Assembly: GCF_002798405.1 (NCBI RefSeq)
Contig: NZ_PGGV01000003.1
Span: forward strand, 62,001-126,000
Source: Glycomyces xiaoerkulensis
Lineage (GTDB): Bacteria > Actinomycetota > Actinomycetes > Mycobacteriales > Micromonosporaceae
Length of the DNA stretch: 64,000 nt
Direction of reading: 5' to 3'
Position 1 is the first letter of the stretch; each line of letters begins with the position of its first letter. Of this stretch, positions 45,788-54,309 are shown one piece after another. Under the pieces are notes generated by a model. The model was not told the DNA's origin, did not search any database, and saw only the letters and a program-made list of their open reading frames with translations. Position numbers and translations under genes: made by a program.

Positions 45788-47209
45788 CTACAACTCCCGA
45801 ATCGCCTTGGAACGCTTGAGGTTCCAAACCGAGATAGTGCCGACGATGAAGAAGACGATGATGCTCATGACCGCGCCGATGTTGTAGAGGCGATTGTCCA
45901 GGGTGAGCTTGAACAGCCAGGTGACGAGCAGGTCGGTGCTTCCGGCGAAGCGGTAATCGACGTTGTCCGGCCCGCCTTCGGTGAGGAAGTAGACCAGCCC
46001 GAAATTGTTGAAGTTGGTGACGAACGCCAGGACCAGCAGGGGCGTGCAGGTCCGCTGCACGATCGGGATGGTGACGTACCGAAGCTGCTGGAGCGGGCCG
46101 GCGCCGTCGATGCGGGCGGCTTCGTAGTAGCTGTCGGGGATGTTGGTGAGCACGCCCCCGATGAGCGCCATGAAGAACGGGAAGCCGAGCCAGAGGTTGA
46201 CCAGGAGCGCGACGGCGCGGGCGAGATTGGGGTTGCTCGGGTCGGTGAACCAGTAGACGCGCTCGTCGGTCAGTCCGATGTCGATCAGGAACTGGCTGAT
46301 GGGGCCGAACTGGCCGTTGAACATCGCGCGGAACACCAGGGCCGAGACGATTCCCGGCACCGCCCAGGGGAGCAGGAAGATCGTGCGCCACACGCGCGGG
46401 AACCGGACGCGTTTGTTCGCGAGCAGCACGGCCTGGAGGAAACCGGCGGCGTAGGTGGTGGCGGTCGCGAGGATCGCCCACGCGAACGTCCAGGCGAGCA
46501 CTCCGAGGAACGTCCCCGCCCAAGACGGCACCGAGAAGATCTGGGCGAAGTTCTCGAAACCGACCCAGTCGACGAGGTTCATCGGCGGCAGGTTGTCGCG
46601 GTTGTAGTCGGTGAACGCGACCATGACGCCGAAGGTGATCGGCAGCACCGACATGAAGACGACGAGCACCAGAGCCGGGGACAGGGCGATATAGGCGAAG
46701 GCGCCTTCCCAGGTCTTGCGGAAGTAGTCGGCGGAGCGCTCGGCGGCTTCGCCGGCGCCCAGGCGGATGCGGTAGCGGGTGGCGTCGCGAACACTCCAGA
46801 TCGCGACGACCGCGAGCAGGCAGAGGGTCAGCAGCGCAATGATCCCGTTGGCGAGCAGGACGATCGAATTGTCGCCGTCGACGAGGCCGGCGAGTGTCAT
46901 CTCGCGGGGCGTATCGCCCAGGGTGACCAGTCCCCACAGGCCTTTGACGAAGAAGCCGCCGTTGGCGCGGGGGCTGAAGTCCATGCCGGCGTAGTAGTTG
47001 CCGGTGGTCATCTCCCAGGTGACGGCCGCCGCGTAGAACGCGAAGAAGAACGCGGCCTTGCCCGGCTGTCGGTTGATGAGCTGACCGGATCCCCACACCA
47101 GTGCCGAGGCGATGCCCGGCACGGGTGCGGGGATCCCGGAGCTCCCCGTGTCCCGGGGCGCCCGGGCGGGCGTCGGGACGCGAGGGGAGGGGGTCTTGGT
47201 GGTGGTCAC
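45788..47209 (-). CDS. Sugar ABC transporter permease, MalF/GanP-like
   Basis: A 473-residue permease, longer than typical because of extra N-terminal helices (IASALVWGSGQLINRQPGKA, FFFAFYAAAVTWEM, and an inserted periplasmic region), as in GanP/MalF. The EAA motif is EAARIDGAGPLQQLRYVTIP; about eight membrane segments are visible, including AYIALSPALVLVVFMSVLPI. Start GTG 47209, 12 nt after the binding-protein gene. It forms the translocation pore with the MalG-like protein. Confidence 0.9.
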   Translation of the reverse strand: MTTTKTPSPRVPTPARAPRDTGSSGIPAPVPGIASALVWGSGQLINRQPGKAAFFFAFYAAAVTWEMTTGNYYAGMDFSPRANGGFFVKGLWGLVTLGDTPREMTLAGLVDGDNSIVLLANGIIALLTLCLLAVVAIWSVRDATRYRIRLGAGEAAERSADYFRKTWEGAFAYIALSPALVLVVFMSVLPITFGVMVAFTDYNRDNLPPMNLVDWVGFENFAQIFSVPSWAGTFLGVLAWTFAWAILATATTYAAGFLQAVLLANKRVRFPRVWRTIFLLPWAVPGIVSALVFRAMFNGQFGPISQFLIDIGLTDERVYWFTDPSNPNLARAVALLVNLWLGFPFFMALIGGVLTNIPDSYYEAARIDGAGPLQQLRYVTIPIVQRTCTPLLVLAFVTNFNNFGLVYFLTEGGPDNVDYRFAGSTDLLVTWLFKLTLDNRLYNIGAVMSIIVFFIVGTISVWNLKRSKAIREL

Positions 47210-47221
47210 GAGCGATCGGTC

Positions 47222-48523
47222 CTAGAGTCCGTGGAGTTCTTCGTAGGTCTCGACCGCCTTGTCCTGGGCGGCGCCCGGGTCGGACAGGTCGTCCCATACA
47301 TCGATGACCAGGGTGTCGCCGACCTCCCAGAAGTACTCGGGCACCTGCGGGACGAGGTCGGCCTGAGCGGACTGGGCGACGATGCCGTCGACGTGCGGGT
47401 CGTCCGCGATGCCCTCGATGCCGGAGAGCAGGTCCTCGTTGAGCGCGGGGATCTGCCCGCTCGAGGCGTAGACGGCGGCGGCGCCCTCGTCGGAGGCCAT
47501 GAAGTTGGCGAAGACGCGAGCGGCGGCCGGGTACTCCGAGTAGCCCGAGACGGCGGCGACGTGCATGCCCGCGAAGGTCGCGGCCGGATCGCCGCCTTCC
47601 CTGGTCGGCATCGTGGTGACCCCGTATTCGAAGCCGTTCTGCTCGGCCCCTTCGTCGAAGGTCGCGAAGCTCCAGGGCCCGGTGGTGACGTACGGGGTCT
47701 CGCCCTCGGCGAACGCCTCCTCGATGGTCTCCCAGGTGGAGTCGGCGCTGGGGACGTCGAAGATCTCGCGCAGCTCCGCGTAGTACTCCAGCGCCTCGGC
47801 GAGGCTCGGGTCGCCGAAGCCGGGGTCGTCGACGTCGTGGTCGGGGAAGACCTTCCAGCCGGCGGTGGAGAGGATCGGGTAGGCGCGGTAGATCTCGGCG
47901 GTGGACATGCGGATCGTCCAGCGGTTGGTGGAGGGGTCGTTGTAGTCTTCGGCGAGTTCGGCGATCTCCTCCCAGGTGTCGGCGGGCTCGGGCGAGCCGG
48001 TGAGCTCTTCGAGGAGCGTCCTGTTGTACATCAGGGCCATCGACTCGGTCGTGACCGGGACGGCGTGCATGTCGCCGTCGTCGCTGACCACGCCGGTATA
48101 GGTCGGGTTCATGCGCGATTCGTGGATCTCCTGGTACCGGCCGAGGGGCGCGGCGGTACCGTCGTCGATCGCGTTGGGGACCTCGTTGTAGAAGGTCATG
48201 AAGACGTCGGCGCCGGTCCCGGCTTCTCCGGCCAGGGCCATCTTGCCGACCGCGTCGTGCTTGGCGACCAGCTCGTATTCGACCTTGACGTCGGGGTACC
48301 GCTCGTTGAAGGCGGCGATGACGGCCTCGGCGAGGTAGTCCTCCTCGAACCAGACCTTGAGGGCGGCCTCGCCGTCGGCGATCTCCTCCTCCATCACGTA
48401 CTGCTGGGACTGTTCGTCCCATTCGAGGTCGCCGTCGGTCTCCTCGTTCTGGGTGGGCCCGCCGCAGGCGGCCAGGCCGACTGCGGCCGCTGCGGCGACC
48501 GCGACAACTGCTCTGCCTCGCAT
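47222..48523 (-). CDS. Extracellular sugar-binding lipoprotein, GanS/MalE-like
   Basis: A 433-residue family-1 solute-binding protein. Lipoprotein signal MRGRAVVAVAAAAAVGLAAC, with lipobox LAAC. The mature part shows ALKVWFEEDYLAEAV and AFNERYPDVKVEYE, a MalE-like fold, and the C-terminal AAARVFANFMASDEGAAA. It captures galacto-oligosaccharides released by the secreted enzymes. ATG 48523 is preferred over GTG 48529 because AGGAC lies 6 nt upstream. First gene of a four-gene operon, 58 nt below a LacI-controlled promoter. Confidence 0.92.
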   Translation of the reverse strand: MRGRAVVAVAAAAAVGLAACGGPTQNEETDGDLEWDEQSQQYVMEEEIADGEAALKVWFEEDYLAEAVIAAFNERYPDVKVEYELVAKHDAVGKMALAGEAGTGADVFMTFYNEVPNAIDDGTAAPLGRYQEIHESRMNPTYTGVVSDDGDMHAVPVTTESMALMYNRTLLEELTGSPEPADTWEEIAELAEDYNDPSTNRWTIRMSTAEIYRAYPILSTAGWKVFPDHDVDDPGFGDPSLAEALEYYAELREIFDVPSADSTWETIEEAFAEGETPYVTTGPWSFATFDEGAEQNGFEYGVTTMPTREGGDPAATFAGMHVAAVSGYSEYPAAARVFANFMASDEGAAAVYASSGQIPALNEDLLSGIEGIADDPHVDGIVAQSAQADLVPQVPEYFWEVGDTLVIDVWDDLSDPGAAQDKAVETYEELHGL

Positions 48524-48571
48524 GGTCACGTCCTTGTCTCGGTTGAGGGAATCTGGCCATCCGGCGCAGAC

Positions 48572-48585
48572 CGTGAACGATTACA
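48572..48585. promoter_or_regulatory. LacI-type operator D
   Basis: CGTGAACGATTACA, 2 bp downstream of the -10 of the importer operon. Confidence 0.65.
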
Positions 48586-48587
48586 TC

Positions 48588-48616
48588 AACATAGCGACAT
48601 GCGTCACTGAAATCAA
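48588..48616 (-). promoter_or_regulatory. Promoter of the galactan importer operon
   Basis: On the minus strand TTGATT (48616-48611), 17-bp spacer, TATGTT (48593-48588). Confidence 0.75.
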
Positions 48617-48661
48617 GAGCCTTATGCAGTGCTTCAGTCGATATGCTGGCAATACAGTCTC

Positions 48662-48675
48662 ATAGAACGATCACA
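48662..48675. promoter_or_regulatory. LacI-type operator E
   Basis: ATAGAACGATCACA, 11 of 14 matches to the full palindrome, upstream of the GH42 gene and 90 bp from operator D. The -35/-10 for GH42 are not clear; TACAGT at 48652 is a possible -10. Confidence 0.6.
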
Positions 48676-48778
48676 GTTCCGAACTACGTCCTCGAGGCGG
48701 TAGGTTGCCAAGCTGCTGCGGCCCGGGTAGCGTGCACGTTCACAAGAGTTGGTGCTAGGAACCCCACAGGAGAACACG

Positions 48779-50761
48779 TTGAGGACGATCCGCTACGGAG
48801 GCGATTACAACCCCGAGCAGTGGCCCGAGGAGGTCTGGCACGAGGACGTCCGCCTCATGCGGGAGGCCGGGGTCGATCTCGTCAGCCTCGGCGTGTTCAA
48901 CTGGGGCATCGTCGAACCCGCCCCGGGCGAGTACGACTTCGGCGGCCTCGACCGGATCATCGACCTCCTGCACGCCAACGGCGTCGGCGTCGACCTCGGC
49001 ACCCCGACCGCCTCGCCGCCGGCTTGGCTGCGGCGCGCCCATCCCGAGATCCGCCTGGTCGACTCCGACGGCCGCACCATGTCCGGCGGCACCCGCCACG
49101 GGGTCTGCCCCTCGGCCCCCGCCTTCCGCGAAGCCTGCGCGAGCATCGTGGAGCGGTTGGCCGCCCGCTACGGCGCCCACCCCGCCGTGGAGCTGTGGCA
49201 TATCCACAACGAGTTCGGATGGGGCGGCGCGGAATGCTACTGCCCGGTCTCCGAACGCGCCTTCCACCGCTGGCTCGAAAGCGAGTACGGGGACATCGAC
49301 CGGCTCAACGAGGCGTGGGGCACCGCCTTCTGGGGCCTCGTCTACCGCTCCTTCGACCAGATCGAGGCGCCCGGCGCCGCCCCGCCCGGCGTCAACCCGG
49401 CGCTCCAGCTCGACTGGAGGCGGTTCTCGAACGACGAGCACATCGCGGGCTACCGCATCCAGCGCGAGATCATCGCCCGCTACTCGGAGGTCCCGGCCAC
49501 CACGAACTTCATGGTCCCCAACTGCAAGGAGATGGATTACTTCCGCTGGGCCCGAGAGGTCGACGTGGTCTCCAACAACCACTACCTCGTCGCCGAGCGG
49601 CCCGAGAACCACATCGAACTGTCCATGAGCGCCGATTTGACCCGCGGCGTCGCGGGCGGGCCGTGGATGCTGATGGAGCATTCGACCTCGGCGGTCAACT
49701 GGCAGCCCCGCAACCTCGCCAAGCGCCCCGGGGAGATGCGCCGCAACTCCCTGGCGCACCTGGCCCGCGGCGCGGACGGCCTCCTGTTCTTCCAGTGGCG
49801 CGCCTCCCGGACCGGGGCCGAGAAGTTCCATTCGGCGATGGTCCCGCACGGCGGCACCGACACCCGCGTATGGCGCGAGGTCGCCTCCCTCGGCAGGGAT
49901 CTCAAGCAACTGTCCGAGGCGGTCGACTCCGAGGTGGCCGCCGAGGTCGCGATCCTGTGGGACTGGGAGTCGTGGTGGGCCCTCGAACTCGAGTGGCGGC
50001 CCTCGGTCGACCTGCGCTTCCGCGAGCGCGTCGAGGCGTACTACGTTTCGCTGTGGAAGCAGCACGTCACCGTCGACTTCGTCCACCCCGAGGCCGATCT
50101 GCGCGGCTACAAGCTGGTCGTCGCCCCCTCCTCGTACCTGCTGACCGACGCCGGGGCGAAGAATCTCCGCGGCTACGTCGAGGATGGCGGCCGCCTGGTC
50201 GTCTCCTACTTCTCGGGGATCGTCGACGAGTACGACGTCGTCCACCCCGGAGCCCACCCCGGGGCGCTGCGGGAGACCCTCGGCCTCTGGATCGAGGAGT
50301 TCCACCCGGTGGCCGAGGGCGCCTCGCTCGCCCTGGACTCCGGTGCGGTCGGCCGGATCTGGTCCGAGCACGTGCGCCTCGAAGGGGCCGAGGTCCTGGC
50401 GGCCTTCGCCGACGGTCCCGACGCCGGGCGCCCGGCCCTGACCCGCAACCGGCTCGGGCGCGGCGACGCCTGGTACGTCGCGACGGCTCTCGACGACGCC
50501 ACCGGACTGCGCAACCTGCTCGCCGACGTCCTGGACTCCTCTGGAGTGCACCGGCCGACGGGTGCGCCCGAACAGGTGGAGATCGTGGACCGGGGCGGTC
50601 TCCGCTTCTTGATCAACCACACGGGCGAGTACGTCGCCGTCCCGGGCCTTTGGGGCATCGACGCCTTGGACGGCACCCCGTACGACGGAGAGGTCCCCAT
50701 CGCCGCCGGAGGAGTCGCCGTCGTCCGCATCACCGAGGAAGCGCCGCCGCAGGGGACCTGA
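48779..50761 (+). CDS. GH42 beta-galactosidase
   Basis: A 660-residue cytoplasmic enzyme releasing galactose from galacto-oligosaccharides. It begins with IRYGGDYNPEQWPEEVWHED, a hallmark of the family. The acid/base is E145 in HIHNEFGWGG, followed by the zinc-cluster cysteines ECYC; the nucleophile is E300 in MLMEHSTSAVNWQ. The trimerisation domain starts near 380 (VAILWDWESWW) and a small C-terminal beta domain follows. TTG 48779 is chosen because GGAG lies 6 nt upstream and it sits right before the conserved start; TTG 48749 is also in frame. Divergent from the importer operon. Confidence 0.93.
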   Translation: MRTIRYGGDYNPEQWPEEVWHEDVRLMREAGVDLVSLGVFNWGIVEPAPGEYDFGGLDRIIDLLHANGVGVDLGTPTASPPAWLRRAHPEIRLVDSDGRTMSGGTRHGVCPSAPAFREACASIVERLAARYGAHPAVELWHIHNEFGWGGAECYCPVSERAFHRWLESEYGDIDRLNEAWGTAFWGLVYRSFDQIEAPGAAPPGVNPALQLDWRRFSNDEHIAGYRIQREIIARYSEVPATTNFMVPNCKEMDYFRWAREVDVVSNNHYLVAERPENHIELSMSADLTRGVAGGPWMLMEHSTSAVNWQPRNLAKRPGEMRRNSLAHLARGADGLLFFQWRASRTGAEKFHSAMVPHGGTDTRVWREVASLGRDLKQLSEAVDSEVAAEVAILWDWESWWALELEWRPSVDLRFRERVEAYYVSLWKQHVTVDFVHPEADLRGYKLVVAPSSYLLTDAGAKNLRGYVEDGGRLVVSYFSGIVDEYDVVHPGAHPGALRETLGLWIEEFHPVAEGASLALDSGAVGRIWSEHVRLEGAEVLAAFADGPDAGRPALTRNRLGRGDAWYVATALDDATGLRNLLADVLDSSGVHRPTGAPEQVEIVDRGGLRFLINHTGEYVAVPGLWGIDALDGTPYDGEVPIAAGGVAVVRITEEAPPQGT

Positions 50762-50892
50762 GCCGGGGGAGCGCCGGGGCGTTCGTGGGATGGCCGGTCG
50801 CGCCTCGGTCGCGAGTGGAGCGGACCGGGAGCTTGGCTCTGCGGACGCCTACTCCGTACTCCAGGGCGGGCTCGCCTCGTCCGGCCCCGGCC

Positions 50893-51315
50893 TCAGAAGC
50901 AGTGGCGGCATTCGGATCCGGGCATGAGCCGCCCGCATTCCGGGCAGGTCCGCCTCCCGGTCTCGGCCGCTTCCTCTTCCTGGGTCTCCGACTCGGGTTC
51001 GAGCTCGGCGGCGAGGACGTCCGGGTCGCCGCCGGACCGCTCGACCGCCTCGTACAGTTCCGTCTGGCGTTCCTTCGCGAGTTCGAGCGATTCGGTGAGG
51101 TGGTCGCGGTAGGCCGGCGTCGCGAGGGCGTCGGACAGCGTCATCGCGCCGCTCTTGAGCTGCTCGCCCATCTCCCGCCACAGGGGGTCCTCATGGGCGG
51201 CCATGAGGTCGTACAGCTCTTCCTGCCGCTGTCGGGGGGTGGAGAGTCGTTCGCCGAGCGGGGTGCCCTCCAGGCCCCGGAGAACCCGCTCGGGGTCATG
51301 GGAATCGTCGGTCAT
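50893..51315 (-). CDS. Small acidic protein with C-terminal zinc ribbon
   Basis: A 140-residue protein of unknown function. The body is helical and charged (RQEELYDLMAAHEDPLWREM); the end is CPECGRLMPGSECRHCF, a C-x2-C...C-x2-C zinc knuckle. ATG 51315 has GAGGG at 4-5 nt. It lies 7 nt downstream of the ESX-like gene, so the pair is one transcript and this protein may act in handling or regulating that product. Confidence 0.75.
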   Translation of the reverse strand: MTDDSHDPERVLRGLEGTPLGERLSTPRQRQEELYDLMAAHEDPLWREMGEQLKSGAMTLSDALATPAYRDHLTESLELAKERQTELYEAVERSGGDPDVLAAELEPESETQEEEAAETGRRTCPECGRLMPGSECRHCF

Positions 51316-51322
51316 CGCGCCC

Positions 51323-52465
51323 TCAATCGGGGAGTTGCAGTATCGGGGAGCCGGGCGCACCGGCCTCGGGCAGTTGCGGCATGAGGTTGCCGGCGGCGTC
51401 GACCCGCCCGAAGTCCTCGAGGCCGGAACGGACGGTGCTCATCACCGCATTGGTGGTGTTCCAGACGTCCACGGCGGCCTGGATGCATTTGACGAGCTGG
51501 CGGCCTTCGATGACGGCGATGCCGCCCCCGACGAGCCAGCCGACGGGCCCGGTCGAGGCTCCCGCACCCGCCGCGAGCAGGCACTTGGCCGCGCTGTCGA
51601 CCATTTCGTTCAGGATGCTGCCGACCGCCGAGGCGAACTCGAACGCACCTTCGGCGGCGTTCACGTACTCGTCGGCGATCGCTTCGAGCGTCTCGGCGGC
51701 CGGTGCGAGGGCGGCGCAGACCTCGGCGATGAAGGAATCGCAGGAGTCGGCGGCGTTGCCCGACCAGACCGTCGGGATCCCCAGCCTGCCGTGGGAGAGG
51801 TTGCCCGAGATGTTCCGGCACGCCTGGGCGGTGTTGCGGTAGACGTCGGCGCAGCCGCGGAATCCCGCCCAATCACCGGTCACGGGTTTGAGGAAGAACT
51901 CGTACGGGTCGTAGGCCCGATCGAGCAGGCCGATCATCGAGAGGAAGTCGGTGGCCCTCATGATCGTCCCGCGGGCGACCGATCCGGCCGAGAAGGCGTC
52001 CAGCAGGCTCGGTTCCCACCGCCATGCGCCCTGCGCGGCGTAGTCGTCGGGCTCGGTCAGGTGACCCGTCGGATCGGCGGTCTCGCCGAAGGCCCCGACG
52101 CGGGCGCGGTCGTCGAAGAGGTAACCGGGGGTGGAGGGGAGCCGGTCGGCCGGCGGGCGCCCCTCGAGTTGGACGTCGAACTCCTCGGCGGCCGCCTCGT
52201 CGGTCCTCGCGTAGTAGTCGGCGGAGTCGGTGACCGCGGACTCCGCCGCGTCGAGCGTGTAGTGGCCGAACTCATGGAACCAGGTCTGCGTCCGGTCGAC
52301 CAGGACGTCGTGCGCGCCGCTGAGCTGGTTGAGCCAGCCTTCGCCGCCTTGGAGACCGGTGTTGGCGATGATGTAGCGCCTGCAGGCGTCGGCGTGCTCG
52401 GACTGCAGTCCGAGGAGTTTTCCGAGATCCCGGATGGAGCCGGGTTCGGCTTGGAAATCGCTCAT
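51323..52465 (-). CDS. WXG100/ESX-like protein
   Basis: A 380-residue protein resembling large actinobacterial type VII (ESX) substrates. The N-terminal 60 residues are helical, a long linker has many aromatic/proline residues, and the central helical hairpin contains PTVWSGNAADSCDSF, the WSG turn of the WXG100 fold. A glycine-rich hydrophobic stretch (AGAGASTGPVGWLVGGGIAV) follows, then a C-terminal helix. There is no signal peptide and no toxin domain is recognisable. ATG 52465; the GGAGG is only 1 nt away, so a leaderless start is possible. Divergent from the PQQ dehydrogenase gene. Confidence 0.75.
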   Translation of the reverse strand: MSDFQAEPGSIRDLGKLLGLQSEHADACRRYIIANTGLQGGEGWLNQLSGAHDVLVDRTQTWFHEFGHYTLDAAESAVTDSADYYARTDEAAAEEFDVQLEGRPPADRLPSTPGYLFDDRARVGAFGETADPTGHLTEPDDYAAQGAWRWEPSLLDAFSAGSVARGTIMRATDFLSMIGLLDRAYDPYEFFLKPVTGDWAGFRGCADVYRNTAQACRNISGNLSHGRLGIPTVWSGNAADSCDSFIAEVCAALAPAAETLEAIADEYVNAAEGAFEFASAVGSILNEMVDSAAKCLLAAGAGASTGPVGWLVGGGIAVIEGRQLVKCIQAAVDVWNTTNAVMSTVRSGLEDFGRVDAAGNLMPQLPEAGAPGSPILQLPD

Positions 52466-52721
52466 GCCTCCGCAGCGTACGATATGCCGTCCACTGTGCG
52501 TGTTCGCCGGCATTCGGGCCCGACCCGGTGGAGACCGAAGAACTCGTACTCCGCTGCCGTCCCGGCCCCGCTCGGCGGCGCGACCGAACGCCTCGCGTTC
52601 GCGATCGGATTCTCTGCGGCCCGCCTCTGCCCAGAACCCGAGTGTATCGACTAGCATCGATGTGAAGGAGCTTGTCTGCCACTGGGCCGGGACCGCGTTC
52701 CGGCCAGAGGAGGATCGTCAC

Positions 52722-54224
52722 ATGGACGCCACACGAGGTCGACCAGGACGGCTCACGGCCGTCGCCGCCGTATCCGGGGCGCTCGTCGCCGGTGCGGTCG
52801 CGGTGGTCGCGGCGAACCCGGCACACGCCGCCGCTTGCGAGTCGGTCGAATACAACGTCGTCAACGACTGGGGCGGCGCGCACCACGCCGTAGTCTCGCT
52901 CACCGCCGGAACCGAGGGGGTGGACGGTTGGAACCTCTCGTTCGACCTGCCTGACGGTGCTCAGGTGCAGTCCGCCTGGAACGTCGACTGGAGCCAGAGC
53001 GGCTCGTCGTTCACGGGGTCCGATGTCGGATGGAACGCCACCGTCGCGGCCGGACAGAGCCGGGAACTGTTCGGCATGATCGTATCCGGCGGTGCAGTGC
53101 AGCCCGAGCCGTTCACGCTGAACGGCGTCGAATGCGGCGAGGACGGCGACGACCCGAGTGAGAGCCCGACGGAGGATCCGGGCCCGACCCAGGTCGACGC
53201 GGGCCTGACGCAGGTGGCGAGCGGATCGTCTCCCACGGCCGGGGCGGTCGGACCGGACGGGGCGATCTGGATCGCCAACCGCGAGGGCACGGTCCAAGTT
53301 CTGGACGACGGGGAATTGAGCGACCCGGTCCTCGATATCAGCGACGAGACCACCACCGAGAGCGAAAGAGGCCTGCTCGGCATCGCCTTCGATCCGGCCT
53401 TCGAGCACTTCTACATCTCCTTCACCGACCTGAACGGCGACACCGCCGTCGAAGAGTTCGGAATGCTCGACGGCCAGATCCAGCTCGACACCCGGCGAAC
53501 CGTCCTCACTCAGGAACAGCCGTTCTCCAACCACAACGGCGGCCAGGTCGCCTTCGGACCCGACGGTATGCTCTACATCGGTCTCGGTGACGGAGGCGAC
53601 GCCTTCGACCCGTCCGACAACGCGCAGAACCTCGATACGCTGCTGGGCAAGCTGCTGCGCATCGACCCTTCGGGTGCCGAACCGTACGCGATTCCGCCCG
53701 ACAATCCGTTCGTCGGCGATCCGGGCGCCCGGGACGAGATCTGGGCCTACGGGCTGCGCAACCCCTGGCGGTTCTCATGGGATGCCGAGACCGGCGACCT
53801 CTACATCGCCGATGTGGGGCAGAACGATCGCGAGGAGATCAACTTCGCGCCCGCCTCCAGCACCGGTGGTGAGAACTACGGCTGGGCCCGCATGGAGGGC
53901 ACCCTTCCCGTCTCCGGTGAGGAGCCGGCGAACCACGTGCCGCCGTGGTACGAGTTCGACCACAGCGACGGAGCGTGCTCGGTCACCGGTGGATTCGTCT
54001 ACCGGGGCAGCGCGATCCCCGAACTGCAAGGGGCCTACGTGTTCAGCGACTACTGCCTCGGAGTCGTGCTGGCAAGGGAGATCGAGAACGGCAGCGACGC
54101 GGGCGAAGTCGAGTTCAGCGGCCGGATCGGCGCCGGATCGATCGCATCGTTCGTGGAGGGACCCGACGGCGAGCTGTACGTCCTGAGCCTCGGCGGCTCG
54201 ATTCTCCGCCTGGATCCGCAGTGA
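52722..54224 (+). CDS. Secreted CBM2-PQQ-dependent sugar dehydrogenase
   Basis: A 500-residue exported protein. Signal peptide to about residue 35 (HAA-AC). A CBM2-like cellulose/chitin-binding domain (~36-135) is bounded by CESVEYNVVNDW and NGVEC. A Asp/Pro/Thr linker follows, then a six-bladed soluble glucose/sorbosone dehydrogenase propeller (~160-500) with ERGLLGIAFDPAFE, NHNGGQVAFGPDGMLYIGLG and WAYGLRNPWRFSWD, the PQQ and calcium site residues. It probably oxidises sugars at polysaccharide surfaces and may donate electrons to other redox enzymes. ATG 52722 has GAGGAGG at 8 nt. Confidence 0.9.
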   Translation: MDATRGRPGRLTAVAAVSGALVAGAVAVVAANPAHAAACESVEYNVVNDWGGAHHAVVSLTAGTEGVDGWNLSFDLPDGAQVQSAWNVDWSQSGSSFTGSDVGWNATVAAGQSRELFGMIVSGGAVQPEPFTLNGVECGEDGDDPSESPTEDPGPTQVDAGLTQVASGSSPTAGAVGPDGAIWIANREGTVQVLDDGELSDPVLDISDETTTESERGLLGIAFDPAFEHFYISFTDLNGDTAVEEFGMLDGQIQLDTRRTVLTQEQPFSNHNGGQVAFGPDGMLYIGLGDGGDAFDPSDNAQNLDTLLGKLLRIDPSGAEPYAIPPDNPFVGDPGARDEIWAYGLRNPWRFSWDAETGDLYIADVGQNDREEINFAPASSTGGENYGWARMEGTLPVSGEEPANHVPPWYEFDHSDGACSVTGGFVYRGSAIPELQGAYVFSDYCLGVVLAREIENGSDAGEVEFSGRIGAGSIASFVEGPDGELYVLSLGGSILRLDPQ

Positions 54225-54238
54225 GCGTCTAGATCAAC

Positions 54239-54284
54239 GGCGACCGGCCGCCGCCGCGCGAATGCGCGGCGGCGGCCGGTCGCC
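54239..54284. terminator. Bidirectional terminator hairpin
   Basis: Perfect 21-bp stem with a 4-nt loop, between the convergent PQQ-dehydrogenase and 6PGDH-like genes. Confidence 0.8.
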
Positions 54285-54309
54285 GCATGCCGAAGAAGCA
54301 GCAGTCGCC

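Noticed and set aside
44907-48560. A 1217-codon open frame on the minus strand spanning the importer genes
   Set aside because: Only its last 292 codons are a real protein (the MalG-like permease). The rest is an arginine-rich shadow of the MalF-like and binding-protein genes.
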